From positions 372,001-436,000 of the forward strand of contig NZ_PKOJ01000002.1 of NCBI RefSeq assembly GCF_002860325.1: a DNA stretch of 64,000 nt. Reading direction: 5' to 3'. A program made the position numbers and the translations under genes. The stretch's first letter is position 1; each line of letters begins with the position of its first letter. Below, one piece after another: positions 1 through 7,822 of the stretch. This DNA comes from Neptunicoccus cionae. Lineage in GTDB: Bacteria > Pseudomonadota > Alphaproteobacteria > Rhodobacterales > Rhodobacteraceae. The notes below the pieces were generated by a model that did no database searches, was not told the origin of the DNA, and saw only the letters and a program-made list of their open reading frames with translations.

Positions 1-1695
1 TTTGCCTCCAATGCGGTTATTTCGATTATTGCCGTGATGATCCTTGGCGCAGGGCTGGACAAAACCGGACTGATGTCCACGGTCGCCTCTACCATTCTGA
101 AGTATGGCGGCACCAGCGAACGCCGCATCATTCCGATTGTGTCAGCCACTGTCGGCTTTATTTCCAGTTTCATGCAGAACGTTGGCGCCGCTGCGCTTTT
201 CCTGCCAGTGGTTTCGCGGATTTCCTCGCGCACGAATATTTCAATGTCCCGCCTGCTGATGCCCATGGGATTTTGCGCAATTCTGGGCGGCACAATGACT
301 TTGGTCGGCTCCTCGCCGCTGATCCTGTTGAACGATCTGATTGACACAGCAAACCTCGATCTGCCCGCGGATGCCCGCATGGAGCACTTCACATTATTTT
401 CCGTCACACCGATTGGTCTGGCGCTGGTCCTGACGGGGATTTTCTATTTCGTGTTGTTTGGCCGCTGGGTCCTGCCGGGCACCACATCAAAAGGGGATGG
501 TACCTCCGGCCAGACAATGAATGCCTATCTGAAACGGCTTTACGGTCTGAAGGCAGATATTGTCGAAGTCGAAGTTCCCGAAGGTAACATTCTGCTTGGG
601 GAAACCTTTGCCGATCTGATGGAAGTCCACCACTGTTACATCATCGGAAGCTATTTTCAGGGCCACCGCTGGGTCGCGCCACTCGTCACTACCGAAATTA
701 CAACACCCTGTCGTCTGGCCATCCTTGGCCGCCGCAAGGTGATAGAGGAAATGGCCGATATCTACGGGCTGGAAATCAAGCCCAACCTCGATATTTTCGC
801 CGAAGAATTTGCCCCGACGAAAAGCGGTGTCGCCGAAATCGTTGTGCCGCCGGACAGTCAGGTAATCGGAAAAACCGCACAGGAACTGGCGCTGCGCAAG
901 ACTTATGGCATGTCCATGCTGGCGATTCACCGCGGTGGCGACACCATGAGCCATGTGGAACATGAAGACCACGAAGCCACCCGTATCGGCATGGTCCCGC
1001 TGCGCGCCGGAGACACGCTGGTGGTACACGTACTCTGGGAAAATCTGGTGCGGATCAAGAAAGGGCGGGACTTTGTTGTTGTTACAACCGACTTCCCGCA
1101 AGAAGAACTGCGCCCGCAAAAGGTTGGCTGGGCGATCCTCTTCTTTATTATATCGCTCAGTCTGATCCTGTTTACCGATATGCGCCTGTCCCTCTGCCTT
1201 CTGACAGGTGCCGTGGGTATGATTGTCACCCGCGTGATCAACATGGACGAGGCGTATAACGCGGTCGGCTGGAACACCGTCTTTCTGCTCGCCTCCCTGA
1301 TACCGCTCGGGCAGGCCGTGCAAATGACAGGAACAGCGGAATGGATCGCGCAAGGCGTGCTCTCGGTGCTGGACGGCTGGCCGGTCTGGTCGTTGCAGGC
1401 CGGCGTTGCCATTCTCGCGACCATCTTCACGCTGATCATGTCCAACGTCGGCGCAACGGTCCTACTGGTGCCTCTTGCAGTTTCAATTGCGATGGCTTCG
1501 GGCGGCGATCCCGCCATATTTGCCATGACCGTTGCAATTTCCACTTCGAACTCTTTCCTGATCCCGACCCATCAGGTCAACGCCCTGATTATGGGTCCGG
1601 CAGGCTATCGCGTGGTGGATTTCATGCGCACGGGCGGGATCATGACCGTACTGTTCCTGATCGTATCGCTCGTGATGATGAACATCGTCTTTTAA
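1..1695 (+). CDS. SLC13-family permease with RCK_C domains (5' partial)
   Basis: Integral membrane permease of the SLC13/DASS (ArsB/NhaD-like) type, probably a sodium-coupled anion transporter. The reading frame is open from base 1, so the N-terminus lies upstream; the GTG at 34 is internal to a membrane helix. Visible are N-terminal helices, then two TrkA-C/RCK_C-like soluble domains (around residues 175-260 and 265-350 counted from base 34), then a second block of hydrophobic helices containing repeats such as SNVGATVLLVPLAVSIAM and TSNSFLIPTHQVNALIMGP, typical of the family. The substrate cannot be read from sequence; sulfate, dicarboxylate or another anion are possible. It converges on the helicase gene downstream. 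Confidence 0.85.
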   Translation, partial: FASNAVISIIAVMILGAGLDKTGLMSTVASTILKYGGTSERRIIPIVSATVGFISSFMQNVGAAALFLPVVSRISSRTNISMSRLLMPMGFCAILGGTMTLVGSSPLILLNDLIDTANLDLPADARMEHFTLFSVTPIGLALVLTGIFYFVLFGRWVLPGTTSKGDGTSGQTMNAYLKRLYGLKADIVEVEVPEGNILLGETFADLMEVHHCYIIGSYFQGHRWVAPLVTTEITTPCRLAILGRRKVIEEMADIYGLEIKPNLDIFAEEFAPTKSGVAEIVVPPDSQVIGKTAQELALRKTYGMSMLAIHRGGDTMSHVEHEDHEATRIGMVPLRAGDTLVVHVLWENLVRIKKGRDFVVVTTDFPQEELRPQKVGWAILFFIISLSLILFTDMRLSLCLLTGAVGMIVTRVINMDEAYNAVGWNTVFLLASLIPLGQAVQMTGTAEWIAQGVLSVLDGWPVWSLQAGVAILATIFTLIMSNVGATVLLVPLAVSIAMASGGDPAIFAMTVAISTSNSFLIPTHQVNALIMGPAGYRVVDFMRTGGIMTVLFLIVSLVMMNIVF

Positions 1696-1762
1696 ACGGC
1701 TATCCGGCTTCTTCTGGCTGTAAATATCCCGGGGTCTCAGGGGCAGCGCCCCTGAAGCGTCT

Positions 1763-3319
1763 CTATTCTGGCGCAGCGGGCTGTTCTTCCAGTTCCAGAA
1801 CAGGGGCCGCGATGCGACGCAGATCGTCAACGCCCAAAGGCGCGGTCGGCTTGGCCAGCATATACCGTGTCACCCAGTGCAACCGGTGCTCCGCCCGCGT
1901 GATCGCCACATAGGCCAGTCGTTTCCACAAGGCGATCCCTGCCTCTGTGCGCCCTGCACGGCTTGCAGCGTAAATGTCCGGCGCAAACACCTGCACATCT
2001 CCCCATTGAGAGCCTTGCGCCTTATGGATGGTACAGGCGGCTCCGTGAACAAAGGCGGCCCCCATCCGCGCGGCAGAGGGGATGAAGGGTTCTTCCTGAT
2101 CGGGCAATTCAATCTTGATGATCGTCGCCGCCGAAACCTGCGGGTCCTCTGCGCCGATCACATGCAGCCGTGAAAAGCCGGGCTTGCGCCCCTCCCCCAG
2201 ATACACCGCCTGCGCACCCTTGATCAGGCCACGGGCCTCCAGATCAATCCGCTTCTTGCGGTGTTTCATCGGCAGTTCCAGCCCGTCACAAATCAACGGC
2301 TCTCCGGGCAAAAGCATTTCTGCCGGTGCCCCGAATGCATTCCGGAAGGCATGGATCAGCCGGATGCGGGTGGCATTCCGCCAAACCAGAACCGGTGCCC
2401 GCGCCATAGCGGAGGCGTCCACACGGGGGGAGACGATCACCCTGTCGTCCTTGCGTGCGGCCTCTTCGATCATCCGCTCGAACTGGGAAAATTCCAGTGC
2501 CGGATCACTAAGGGCATGGGCCAGATCAAGAATAGGATTGTCATCCGCCTGACGGTGCACACGGTTCAAATACAGTTTGCGGGGCTCCGGCAGATCGTCG
2601 AATGCCATACTGCCCGATTGCCCCACAGGGGCAAGCTGGGCGGGATCGCCGAAAAGAATGAGTGTGGAAAAGATTTCCTGCAAATCCCCAAGCTGTTTGT
2701 CGTCGAGCATCGAGGCTTCGTCCACAAACCCCACATCCAGCGGGTCTTCGCGGCGCTTCCAGCCGACGATAAAATCGGACCCGCGCAGCCCTGCTACTGC
2801 CAAGGCACCGGGAATGGATTTGTTGCTCTCATAAAATTGCGCCGCACGCTCCAGTGCCAGATCGCTCAGACCTTCGATCTCGGGCTTTTCCGCATTACCG
2901 GCGAGCCATTCGGCAATTTTTTCATATTCCGGATCATACATCGGAGTGTAGAGGATCCGGTGGATAGTCGTCGCTGCAACACCGCGGTTGCGCAGCACGC
3001 TCGCAGCCTTGTTGGTCGGGGCCAGAATGGCAAGAGTACGCCGTTCCTTGCGGGCGCGGCCTTCGTAATCGCCACTGATCGTATCCACACCGGCATCTGT
3101 CAGCGCGTCGGCAAGTTTCGCGAGAAGCATGGTCTTGCCGGACCCGGCTTTACCCAGCAACGCAAGCGTCTGCTGTTTTCCGGTGGTTTCAGGGATAAGC
3201 ATCCCGTTTTCCAGATCTACGCCGGAGGCTTTCAATACTTCGGCTACAGCATCATAGGCACTGGCTTGATCTTCGGAAAACTGCATGGCCTCGGGTCCGG
3301 TCTTGTTTCGCGCTAACAT
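1763..3319 (-). CDS. RecD-like superfamily 1 ATP-dependent DNA helicase
   Basis: DNA helicase/ATPase of the RecD2/AAA_30 type. A Walker A motif (GKAGSGKT) lies near the N-terminus, followed by a Walker B-like DEAS segment and later SF1 motifs; the C-terminus has the UvrD_C_2-like sequence HKAQGSQWGDVQVF and YVAITRAEHRLHWV. The reading frame is open to 3511, but the upstream part overlaps luxI and has no clear function; ATGs at 3319 and 3286 (MQFSEDQ) are the best starts. About 519 residues, shorter than classical RecD2, which carries an extra N-terminal region. It lies 31 bp downstream of luxI on the same strand, so it may be co-transcribed with it, although a functional link is not evident. 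Confidence 0.88.
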   Translation of the reverse strand: MLARNKTGPEAMQFSEDQASAYDAVAEVLKASGVDLENGMLIPETTGKQQTLALLGKAGSGKTMLLAKLADALTDAGVDTISGDYEGRARKERRTLAILAPTNKAASVLRNRGVAATTIHRILYTPMYDPEYEKIAEWLAGNAEKPEIEGLSDLALERAAQFYESNKSIPGALAVAGLRGSDFIVGWKRREDPLDVGFVDEASMLDDKQLGDLQEIFSTLILFGDPAQLAPVGQSGSMAFDDLPEPRKLYLNRVHRQADDNPILDLAHALSDPALEFSQFERMIEEAARKDDRVIVSPRVDASAMARAPVLVWRNATRIRLIHAFRNAFGAPAEMLLPGEPLICDGLELPMKHRKKRIDLEARGLIKGAQAVYLGEGRKPGFSRLHVIGAEDPQVSAATIIKIELPDQEEPFIPSAARMGAAFVHGAACTIHKAQGSQWGDVQVFAPDIYAASRAGRTEAGIALWKRLAYVAITRAEHRLHWVTRYMLAKPTAPLGVDDLRRIAAPVLELEEQPAAPE

Positions 3320-3350
3320 AGCGCAACGCCCAGCGGGACTGAACGGCTTT

Positions 3351-4019
3351 TTAGGGCAACTGTGCTGAAACTTGGCCCGGTATACTACTCGGCTGGCCGC
3401 AACTTTCGTGATGAAAGGCTGCGGCGAACCAATCCCTAGACTGCACCGCTGTAATACCGGCGGCAGAACACAGCCGATCCCGAACCTGCGGGGAAAACTC
3501 CCACAGTCCAACGGACACCCGTTTGCGCCCCTGCCCCTGTGATCCCAAAATCTCCGGAGACCAGCCCAAACGGCGATAAATCCGCGCTATCCGCGCATCA
3601 AACACACCAACGGCGTGGCCCAAATGGAAGCCAAGGCCAATCTCACAACCGGCAAGCATAATCGCGGCTGAAACCCGCCCCGCCTTCTCCAAAGACCGGG
3701 GCGAAAGACAAAACCGGGTGCTCTCCCAGATTAAAGGACTGGTAATAGCCCCGCCGGTCACATCGCAAAAATGATCGTTAATCATACAAGGCCCCGTCGT
3801 TGGCAGCACCCGCATGGACCCGCCATGGCTGCCATCGGGCAATTGCCAGATCGCATAAAGCGGATTCATCTGATCGTAGGCGTCCTGCTCCCAGCCCCGC
3901 CGGTCAATCGTCAGATCCCAGCCAAGGCGATCCACAAACTGGGTTTTCCGATCACGGAACATGGTGTCCTGCAACAACGGGTAATCAGAAATTTCATCGG
4001 CGTAGAGATAGCGCAGCAT
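3351..4019 (-). CDS. luxI: acyl-homoserine-lactone synthase (LuxI family)
   Basis: Synthesises an N-acyl-homoserine lactone from S-adenosylmethionine and an acyl carrier, the quorum-sensing signal of Roseobacters. About 222 residues from ATG 4019 (MLRYLYADEISDYP), the usual size. Family signatures are present: the N-terminal Arg-Phe-Trp segment (FRDRKTQFVDRLGWDL), the acidic E-x-D-x-Y-D motif (EQDAYD), GSMRVLPTTGP, and WESTRFCLSP with the conserved Glu and Arg. The frame opens upstream to 4067, but that part has no family similarity. It lies 173 bp downstream of the luxR gene on the same strand. Acyl chain length cannot be predicted. Confidence 0.93.
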   Translation of the reverse strand: MLRYLYADEISDYPLLQDTMFRDRKTQFVDRLGWDLTIDRRGWEQDAYDQMNPLYAIWQLPDGSHGGSMRVLPTTGPCMINDHFCDVTGGAITSPLIWESTRFCLSPRSLEKAGRVSAAIMLAGCEIGLGFHLGHAVGVFDARIARIYRRLGWSPEILGSQGQGRKRVSVGLWEFSPQVRDRLCSAAGITAVQSRDWFAAAFHHESCGQPSSIPGQVSAQLP

Positions 4020-4192
4020 GGAAAAACTCCGGACAAATGACCGCCGGTTTTCCTGTGCGAAGGGCAAGGTACAGACGATCCTGATTTCAAGATGAACTGT
4101 GCCCAGACTTCGGTAATTTTGGTTAACAACTGATCACCGTGCTGGACGGTAAGGTTTTGTCAACGAGAGGATCACGCCGTAACCCCATGATA

Positions 4193-4906
4193 CTAAATAT
4201 TAATCAACCCTTGCGCCAATGCCTTTGCCACTGCATGGGTCGTGTTTGAGGCATTCAGCTTGGACCGCGCAGATTCAATATAAACCCGCAATGTGTGTTC
4301 GGAAATTTTCAGCTGCTCCGCTGCGCGTCCGCGGTTCAATCCCGCCCCGAGCAAGCGCAGCGCATCGGTTTCGCGCGGTGACAGAACCACGTAGCTGCCC
4401 ACGGTTTCAGGGAACTCCAATGCACGAATACTGGCGTGGATATAATGACCGATGAGCAAAAAATTCGGCATATGAGCACTTAGGAAACGGGCCCAAGCCT
4501 CATCCGAACAGGTATGGCTGATGGAAAACAGCGCGAACTCGCCATTGGGACCGCGCACCGGAACCGACACGCCTTGATTGCCGACCCCGCCGTCCTGCGC
4601 TTCCTGAAAAAACTGGCGGGCCGTTTTCTTCTCCCAGTCCAGCGATTTCCAATTGTAGGGATGAAACCTTTGGAACGCTCCGAGAACCACAGGATCGACC
4701 CGATAAAGCGCTTCGCTTTCATAATATTCGGCCCATTGCTGGTCATAGGTCGCCAAAGCGTAAGGCTCCCCCGTACTGTTAACCGAATGATAGACTACGT
4801 GATTTACCTGAAAAATGTCCCTCAGACCTGCGACTACTGCATTAAGTTCCACAAGCGATTTACAATGTTCCACGCGTTCGAGAAATGTTTCGATCTGATT
4901 TTGCAT
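4193..4906 (-). CDS. luxR: LuxR-family autoinducer-binding transcriptional regulator
   Basis: Quorum-sensing regulator of about 237 residues. The N-terminal two thirds form an autoinducer-binding domain (WAEYYESEALYRVDPV, with the Tyr/Trp/Asp pattern of the family). The C-terminal LuxR/GerE helix-turn-helix begins at LSPRETDALRLLGAGLNRGRAAEQLKISEHTLRVYIESARSKL. ATG 4906 (MQNQIETFLERV) is preferred because the longer upstream reading is compositionally unlike a protein. It precedes luxI on the same strand and overlaps a 67-codon ORF by 47 bp. It is expected to sense the product of luxI; which genes it controls is not visible. Confidence 0.93.
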   Translation of the reverse strand: MQNQIETFLERVEHCKSLVELNAVVAGLRDIFQVNHVVYHSVNSTGEPYALATYDQQWAEYYESEALYRVDPVVLGAFQRFHPYNWKSLDWEKKTARQFFQEAQDGGVGNQGVSVPVRGPNGEFALFSISHTCSDEAWARFLSAHMPNFLLIGHYIHASIRALEFPETVGSYVVLSPRETDALRLLGAGLNRGRAAEQLKISEHTLRVYIESARSKLNASNTTHAVAKALAQGLINI

Positions 4907-5063
4907 CACCCTCCGCCGCCGCGATATTGCGGGCCTTTGTTGTTGTCTCCGCCACAGCAACATAGATGGTATCGTCCAACTGTTCGGCCAACCGGCCCAA
5001 ACCGTTCTGGCTCGCAAAAGTCTTCAGGTCTTTGAGGACTGAAATGATCCATTCCTGTGACAT
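4860..5063 (-). CDS. small protein upstream of and overlapping luxR
   Basis: A 67-codon ORF starting with MSQEWIISVLKDLKTFA. The start is preceded by a GAGAC sequence that could serve as ribosome binding site. Residues 1-45 look like a real globular mini-domain (QNGLGRLAEQLDDTIYVAVAE), and I recall similar short proteins next to Roseobacter luxR genes; the last about 15 residues read through the luxR start region in another frame and look less protein-like. The 47-bp overlap with luxR suggests translational coupling. Function unknown; a quorum-sensing modulator is possible by position only. Confidence 0.6.
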   Translation of the reverse strand: MSQEWIISVLKDLKTFASQNGLGRLAEQLDDTIYVAVAETTTKARNIAAAEGDAKSDRNISRTRGTL

Positions 5064-5230
5064 AACAAGTCTCGTTTACAAAGGTTAACAGTGAATTAAT
5101 GCAACTATTCCAAGAATCATTCTGCGTGAGCAAAGCGCAAAGGTAAACTCACCGGAAATAGCGAGTGGGTTGCAACTACACCACCGGAATTAAACATTTT
5201 TCAGCCATCCGGCTCATGCTCTCCGAACGC

Positions 5231-5265
5231 AAAAAGCCCGCAATCCGGTGGCGGATCGCGGGCTT
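5231..5265 (-). terminator. intrinsic terminator of ccr
   Basis: A near-perfect hairpin: arms AAGCCCGC and GCGGGCTT enclose a second stem ATCCG/CGGAT with loop GTGG. On the minus strand it is followed by TTTTTGCG. It lies 21 bp past the ccr stop codon. Confidence 0.85.
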
Positions 5266-5285
5266 AGATCTTGTTATTGGAAGGC

Positions 5286-6569
5286 TCAGAACTTGGACTT
5301 GCTGGCCTCCAGCGTGTCTTCGAAAGTGCGCAGACCGGTTTGTGTGGCGCTTACCAATACGGCCATGTTGCCCGGTTTATGCTCGTTCTTACGCATCTTG
5401 ATATGGGCCTCAGGGATTTCATCCCACGGGAACACCTCGGACATGCACGGATCAAGACGACGCTCCATCATCAGCTTGTTCGCTGCAGCCGCCTGTTTCA
5501 GATGGGCAAAGTGGGACCCCTGAACACGTTTCTGGTGCATCCAGACATAACGCGCATCCATCGTCAGGTTGTAGCCGGTCGTCCCCGCACAGATCACAAC
5601 CATGCCGCCCTTCTTACAAACGAAGGTCGAAACGGGGAATGTGGATTCGCCGGGATGTTCGAACACCATATCGACGTTGTTGCCCTTGCCGGTGATATCC
5701 CAGATCGCCTTACCGAACTTGCGCACTTCGGAGAACCAGGTCTTGTACTCTTCGGAATTCACCTCTGGCAATTGTCCCCAGCAATTGAAATCCTTGCGGT
5801 TGATCACGCCTTTGGCGCCAAGGGACATCACAAACTCGCGTTTGTCTTCGTCCGAGATCACACCGATGGCGTTGGCCCCTGCCGTGTTGATCAACTGGAT
5901 CGCAAAGCTGCCCAGACCACCCGAAGCGCCCCAAACCAGAACGTTCTGACCGGGTTTCAGCGTATGGGGACGGTGACCGAACAACATGCGGTAGGCTGTG
6001 GCCAGCGTCAGCGTGTAACACGCACTTTCTTCCCAAGTCAGGTGCTGTGGACGGGGCATAAGCTGTTGAGCCTGAACCCGTGTGAACTGTCCGAAAGACC
6101 CGTCCGGAGTTTCGTAACCCCAGATGCGCTGGCTATCGGAATACATCGGATCGCCGCCGTTACATTCCTCATCGTCACCGTCATCCTGATTACAATGGAT
6201 GACAACTTCGTCGCCCACTTTCCAGCGTTTTACCTTCTCACCAACAGCCCAGATGATGCCGGAAGCGTCCGAACCTGCGATGTGGTAATCTTCGCCGTGT
6301 ACATCAAACGGGCTGATCGGAATACCCAGACCGGCCCAGACACCGTTGTAGTTCACACCCGCTGCCATAACGAAGACCAGAACCTCGTTACTGTCCAGCT
6401 TGGGTGTTTCAACCACCTCAACCTTAAAGGACTTGTCCGGCTCGCCGTGACGTTCGCGGCGGATCGTCCAAGCATACATTTCTTTGGGCACGTGACCCAA
6501 GGGAGGAATTTCCCCGACTTCATAGAGGTCTTTTTCGGGGGCTTCATATCCGGCGTCGAGTGGTGCCAT
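5286..6569 (-). CDS. ccr: crotonyl-CoA carboxylase/reductase
   Basis: Key enzyme of the ethylmalonyl-CoA pathway: reductive carboxylation of crotonyl-CoA with NADPH and CO2 to (2S)-ethylmalonyl-CoA, used for acetyl-CoA assimilation. 427 residues, the normal size. It is a medium-chain dehydrogenase/reductase: N-terminal GroES-like fold with GVNYNGVWAGLG (residues 71-82) including the Asn of the CO2 pocket, cofactor site VLVWGASGGLGSFAIQL, and MVFEHPGESTFPVS, a Ccr signature distinguishing it from ordinary quinone reductases. It is separated from ecm, its pathway partner, by ppaC and an acyltransferase gene. A 240-bp leader region carries inverted repeats that may be an operator. Confidence 0.96.
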   Translation of the reverse strand: MAPLDAGYEAPEKDLYEVGEIPPLGHVPKEMYAWTIRRERHGEPDKSFKVEVVETPKLDSNEVLVFVMAAGVNYNGVWAGLGIPISPFDVHGEDYHIAGSDASGIIWAVGEKVKRWKVGDEVVIHCNQDDGDDEECNGGDPMYSDSQRIWGYETPDGSFGQFTRVQAQQLMPRPQHLTWEESACYTLTLATAYRMLFGHRPHTLKPGQNVLVWGASGGLGSFAIQLINTAGANAIGVISDEDKREFVMSLGAKGVINRKDFNCWGQLPEVNSEEYKTWFSEVRKFGKAIWDITGKGNNVDMVFEHPGESTFPVSTFVCKKGGMVVICAGTTGYNLTMDARYVWMHQKRVQGSHFAHLKQAAAANKLMMERRLDPCMSEVFPWDEIPEAHIKMRKNEHKPGNMAVLVSATQTGLRTFEDTLEASKSKF

Positions 6570-6654
6570 GATTTACTCTCCTGCGTTAGGCAATTCCTGT
6601 AACGAGTCAGTTCACTGTTACGTTGACACGATCAATGCCGCGATGCAGCAAAAA

Positions 6655-6707
6655 TCGCAAGAGCAATAATCATAAAAAAATGATTATTTTTGCGAAATTT
6701 AATTGCG
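6655..6707. promoter_or_regulatory. nested inverted repeats upstream of ccr
   Basis: An AT-rich island about 90-130 bp before the ccr start. A perfect 9-bp inverted repeat AATAATCAT/ATGATTATT (6665-6673 and 6680-6688) with an A6 loop is flanked by TCGCAA (6655-6660) and TTGCGA (6690-6695), with a further TTGCG at 6703. TTGCG half-sites resemble those reported for short-chain acyl-CoA regulators (ScfR/PccR type, TTTGCAAA repeats) only loosely. A role in ccr control is inferred. Confidence 0.4.
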
Positions 6708-6757
6708 CGGCCGATTTTTCACCGATTTTACCTCTTTTCCGCAGTCATACGCGCATG

Positions 6758-6780
6758 AAAAAAGGGGGGCCAAGCCCCCC
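6758..6780 (-). terminator. intrinsic terminator of ppaC
   Basis: GC stem GGGGGGC/GCCCCCC (6764-6770, 6774-6780) with a 3-nt loop. On the minus strand it runs into a T tract. It lies 29 bp past the stop of the pyrophosphatase gene. Confidence 0.9.
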
Positions 6781-6809
6781 TTCCCGTAACGTCAACGCTG
6801 TAACCGGCT

Positions 6810-7733
6810 TCAGACAGCCAGTTGCGGAATGATTTGTTTCTTGCGGCTGACCACGCCCGGCAGGATCACTGTGTCGCCAGAAACAGTCACCCCGAAGGAT
6901 TTCTCAGCAACAGTTTTTACCAGATCGTTGGACACCAGCAGCGTGGATTCTTCGTTCAGAATGTCCACGACGAACAGCAGAACCTGATCGACACCATCTT
7001 CGGTCGCTACAGCGGTCATGCTGTCCATCAGGCTTGCCTTGCGGTCCAGAACGATTGCAGGCGTGGTGGTTTCCAGAACGGACACACGGAACTCCTTGCC
7101 GCCGACTTCGTATTTTTTGGAGTCCATACGCAGCAGTTCCGCGTCAGAAAACGCAGAAACATCGGATTTCGCCGCAAACATTTCGGCAGCATATTCCGAG
7201 ATGTCGACGCCCAGTTCCGCAGCAAGAGATTTCGCTCGCGCCACATCTGTTTCCGTTGTGGTCGGGGAGCGGAATTCCAGCGTGTCAGAGATGATGCAGG
7301 ACAGCATAACGCCTTTGATCGCATCCGGCGCCTTGGCCAGATCCTCGCCCATCAGGTCTGCCATGATGGTTGCTGTACAGGCCAGCGGGCGCACGGTGAT
7401 GTTGATCGGACCTTTGGTCTTGATCCCGCCTACCAGCAGGTGGTGGTCGATGATCTCAAGAATGTTTGCATCATTGATAGAAGCTGGCAGTTCGGCCGGG
7501 TTGTTGGTGTCAACAATCACCACATCGTCGCCTTCAGCCACATCAGAAATAATTTCCGGTTGCTCGAAACCCCAGCGCTTCAGAACAAACGCAGCTTCGG
7601 TGTTTGGCGTGCCCAGCAATTTGGCAGCGGCGCTCTGGCCTTTGATCTCGTTCAGGTACCAGGCCCATACGATTGCGGAACCGGTTGCGTCTGTATCGGG
7701 GGCCGTATGGCCAAAAACTTGGATCATTTTCAT
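6810..7733 (-). CDS. ppaC: manganese-dependent inorganic pyrophosphatase (DHH family, class II)
   Basis: Hydrolyses pyrophosphate to phosphate, pulling biosynthetic reactions forward in the cytoplasm. About 307 residues. The DHH phosphoesterase motifs are visible: VFGHTAPDTDATGS (metal ligands), VVIVDTNNPAE, and EIIDHHLLVGG; the C-terminal DHHA2 domain holds the substrate-binding Ser-Arg-Lys-Lys sequence near the end (VVSRKKQIIPQL). Four in-frame ATGs lie at 7742, 7736, 7733 and 7727; a GGAA close to 7733 makes MKMIQVFGH likely. It lies between ccr and ecm and ends at its own terminator. Class II enzymes are usual in Rhodobacteraceae. Confidence 0.93.
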   Translation of the reverse strand: MKMIQVFGHTAPDTDATGSAIVWAWYLNEIKGQSAAAKLLGTPNTEAAFVLKRWGFEQPEIISDVAEGDDVVIVDTNNPAELPASINDANILEIIDHHLLVGGIKTKGPINITVRPLACTATIMADLMGEDLAKAPDAIKGVMLSCIISDTLEFRSPTTTETDVARAKSLAAELGVDISEYAAEMFAAKSDVSAFSDAELLRMDSKKYEVGGKEFRVSVLETTTPAIVLDRKASLMDSMTAVATEDGVDQVLLFVVDILNEESTLLVSNDLVKTVAEKSFGVTVSGDTVILPGVVSRKKQIIPQLAV

Positions 7734-7822
7734 CATTTCCATGCAAAATTGGGGTGTTCGCGGCGCTTATAGCGGTGCGATTGGCACCTGTCACTAGCAA
7801 CGGGTGCATTGCACCCCTGCGC

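Noticed and set aside
4130-4152. ACCGT-GCTGG-ACGGT dyad between luxR and luxI as a lux box
   Set aside because: Only 5-bp arms and no match to a lux box consensus that I trust for this group.
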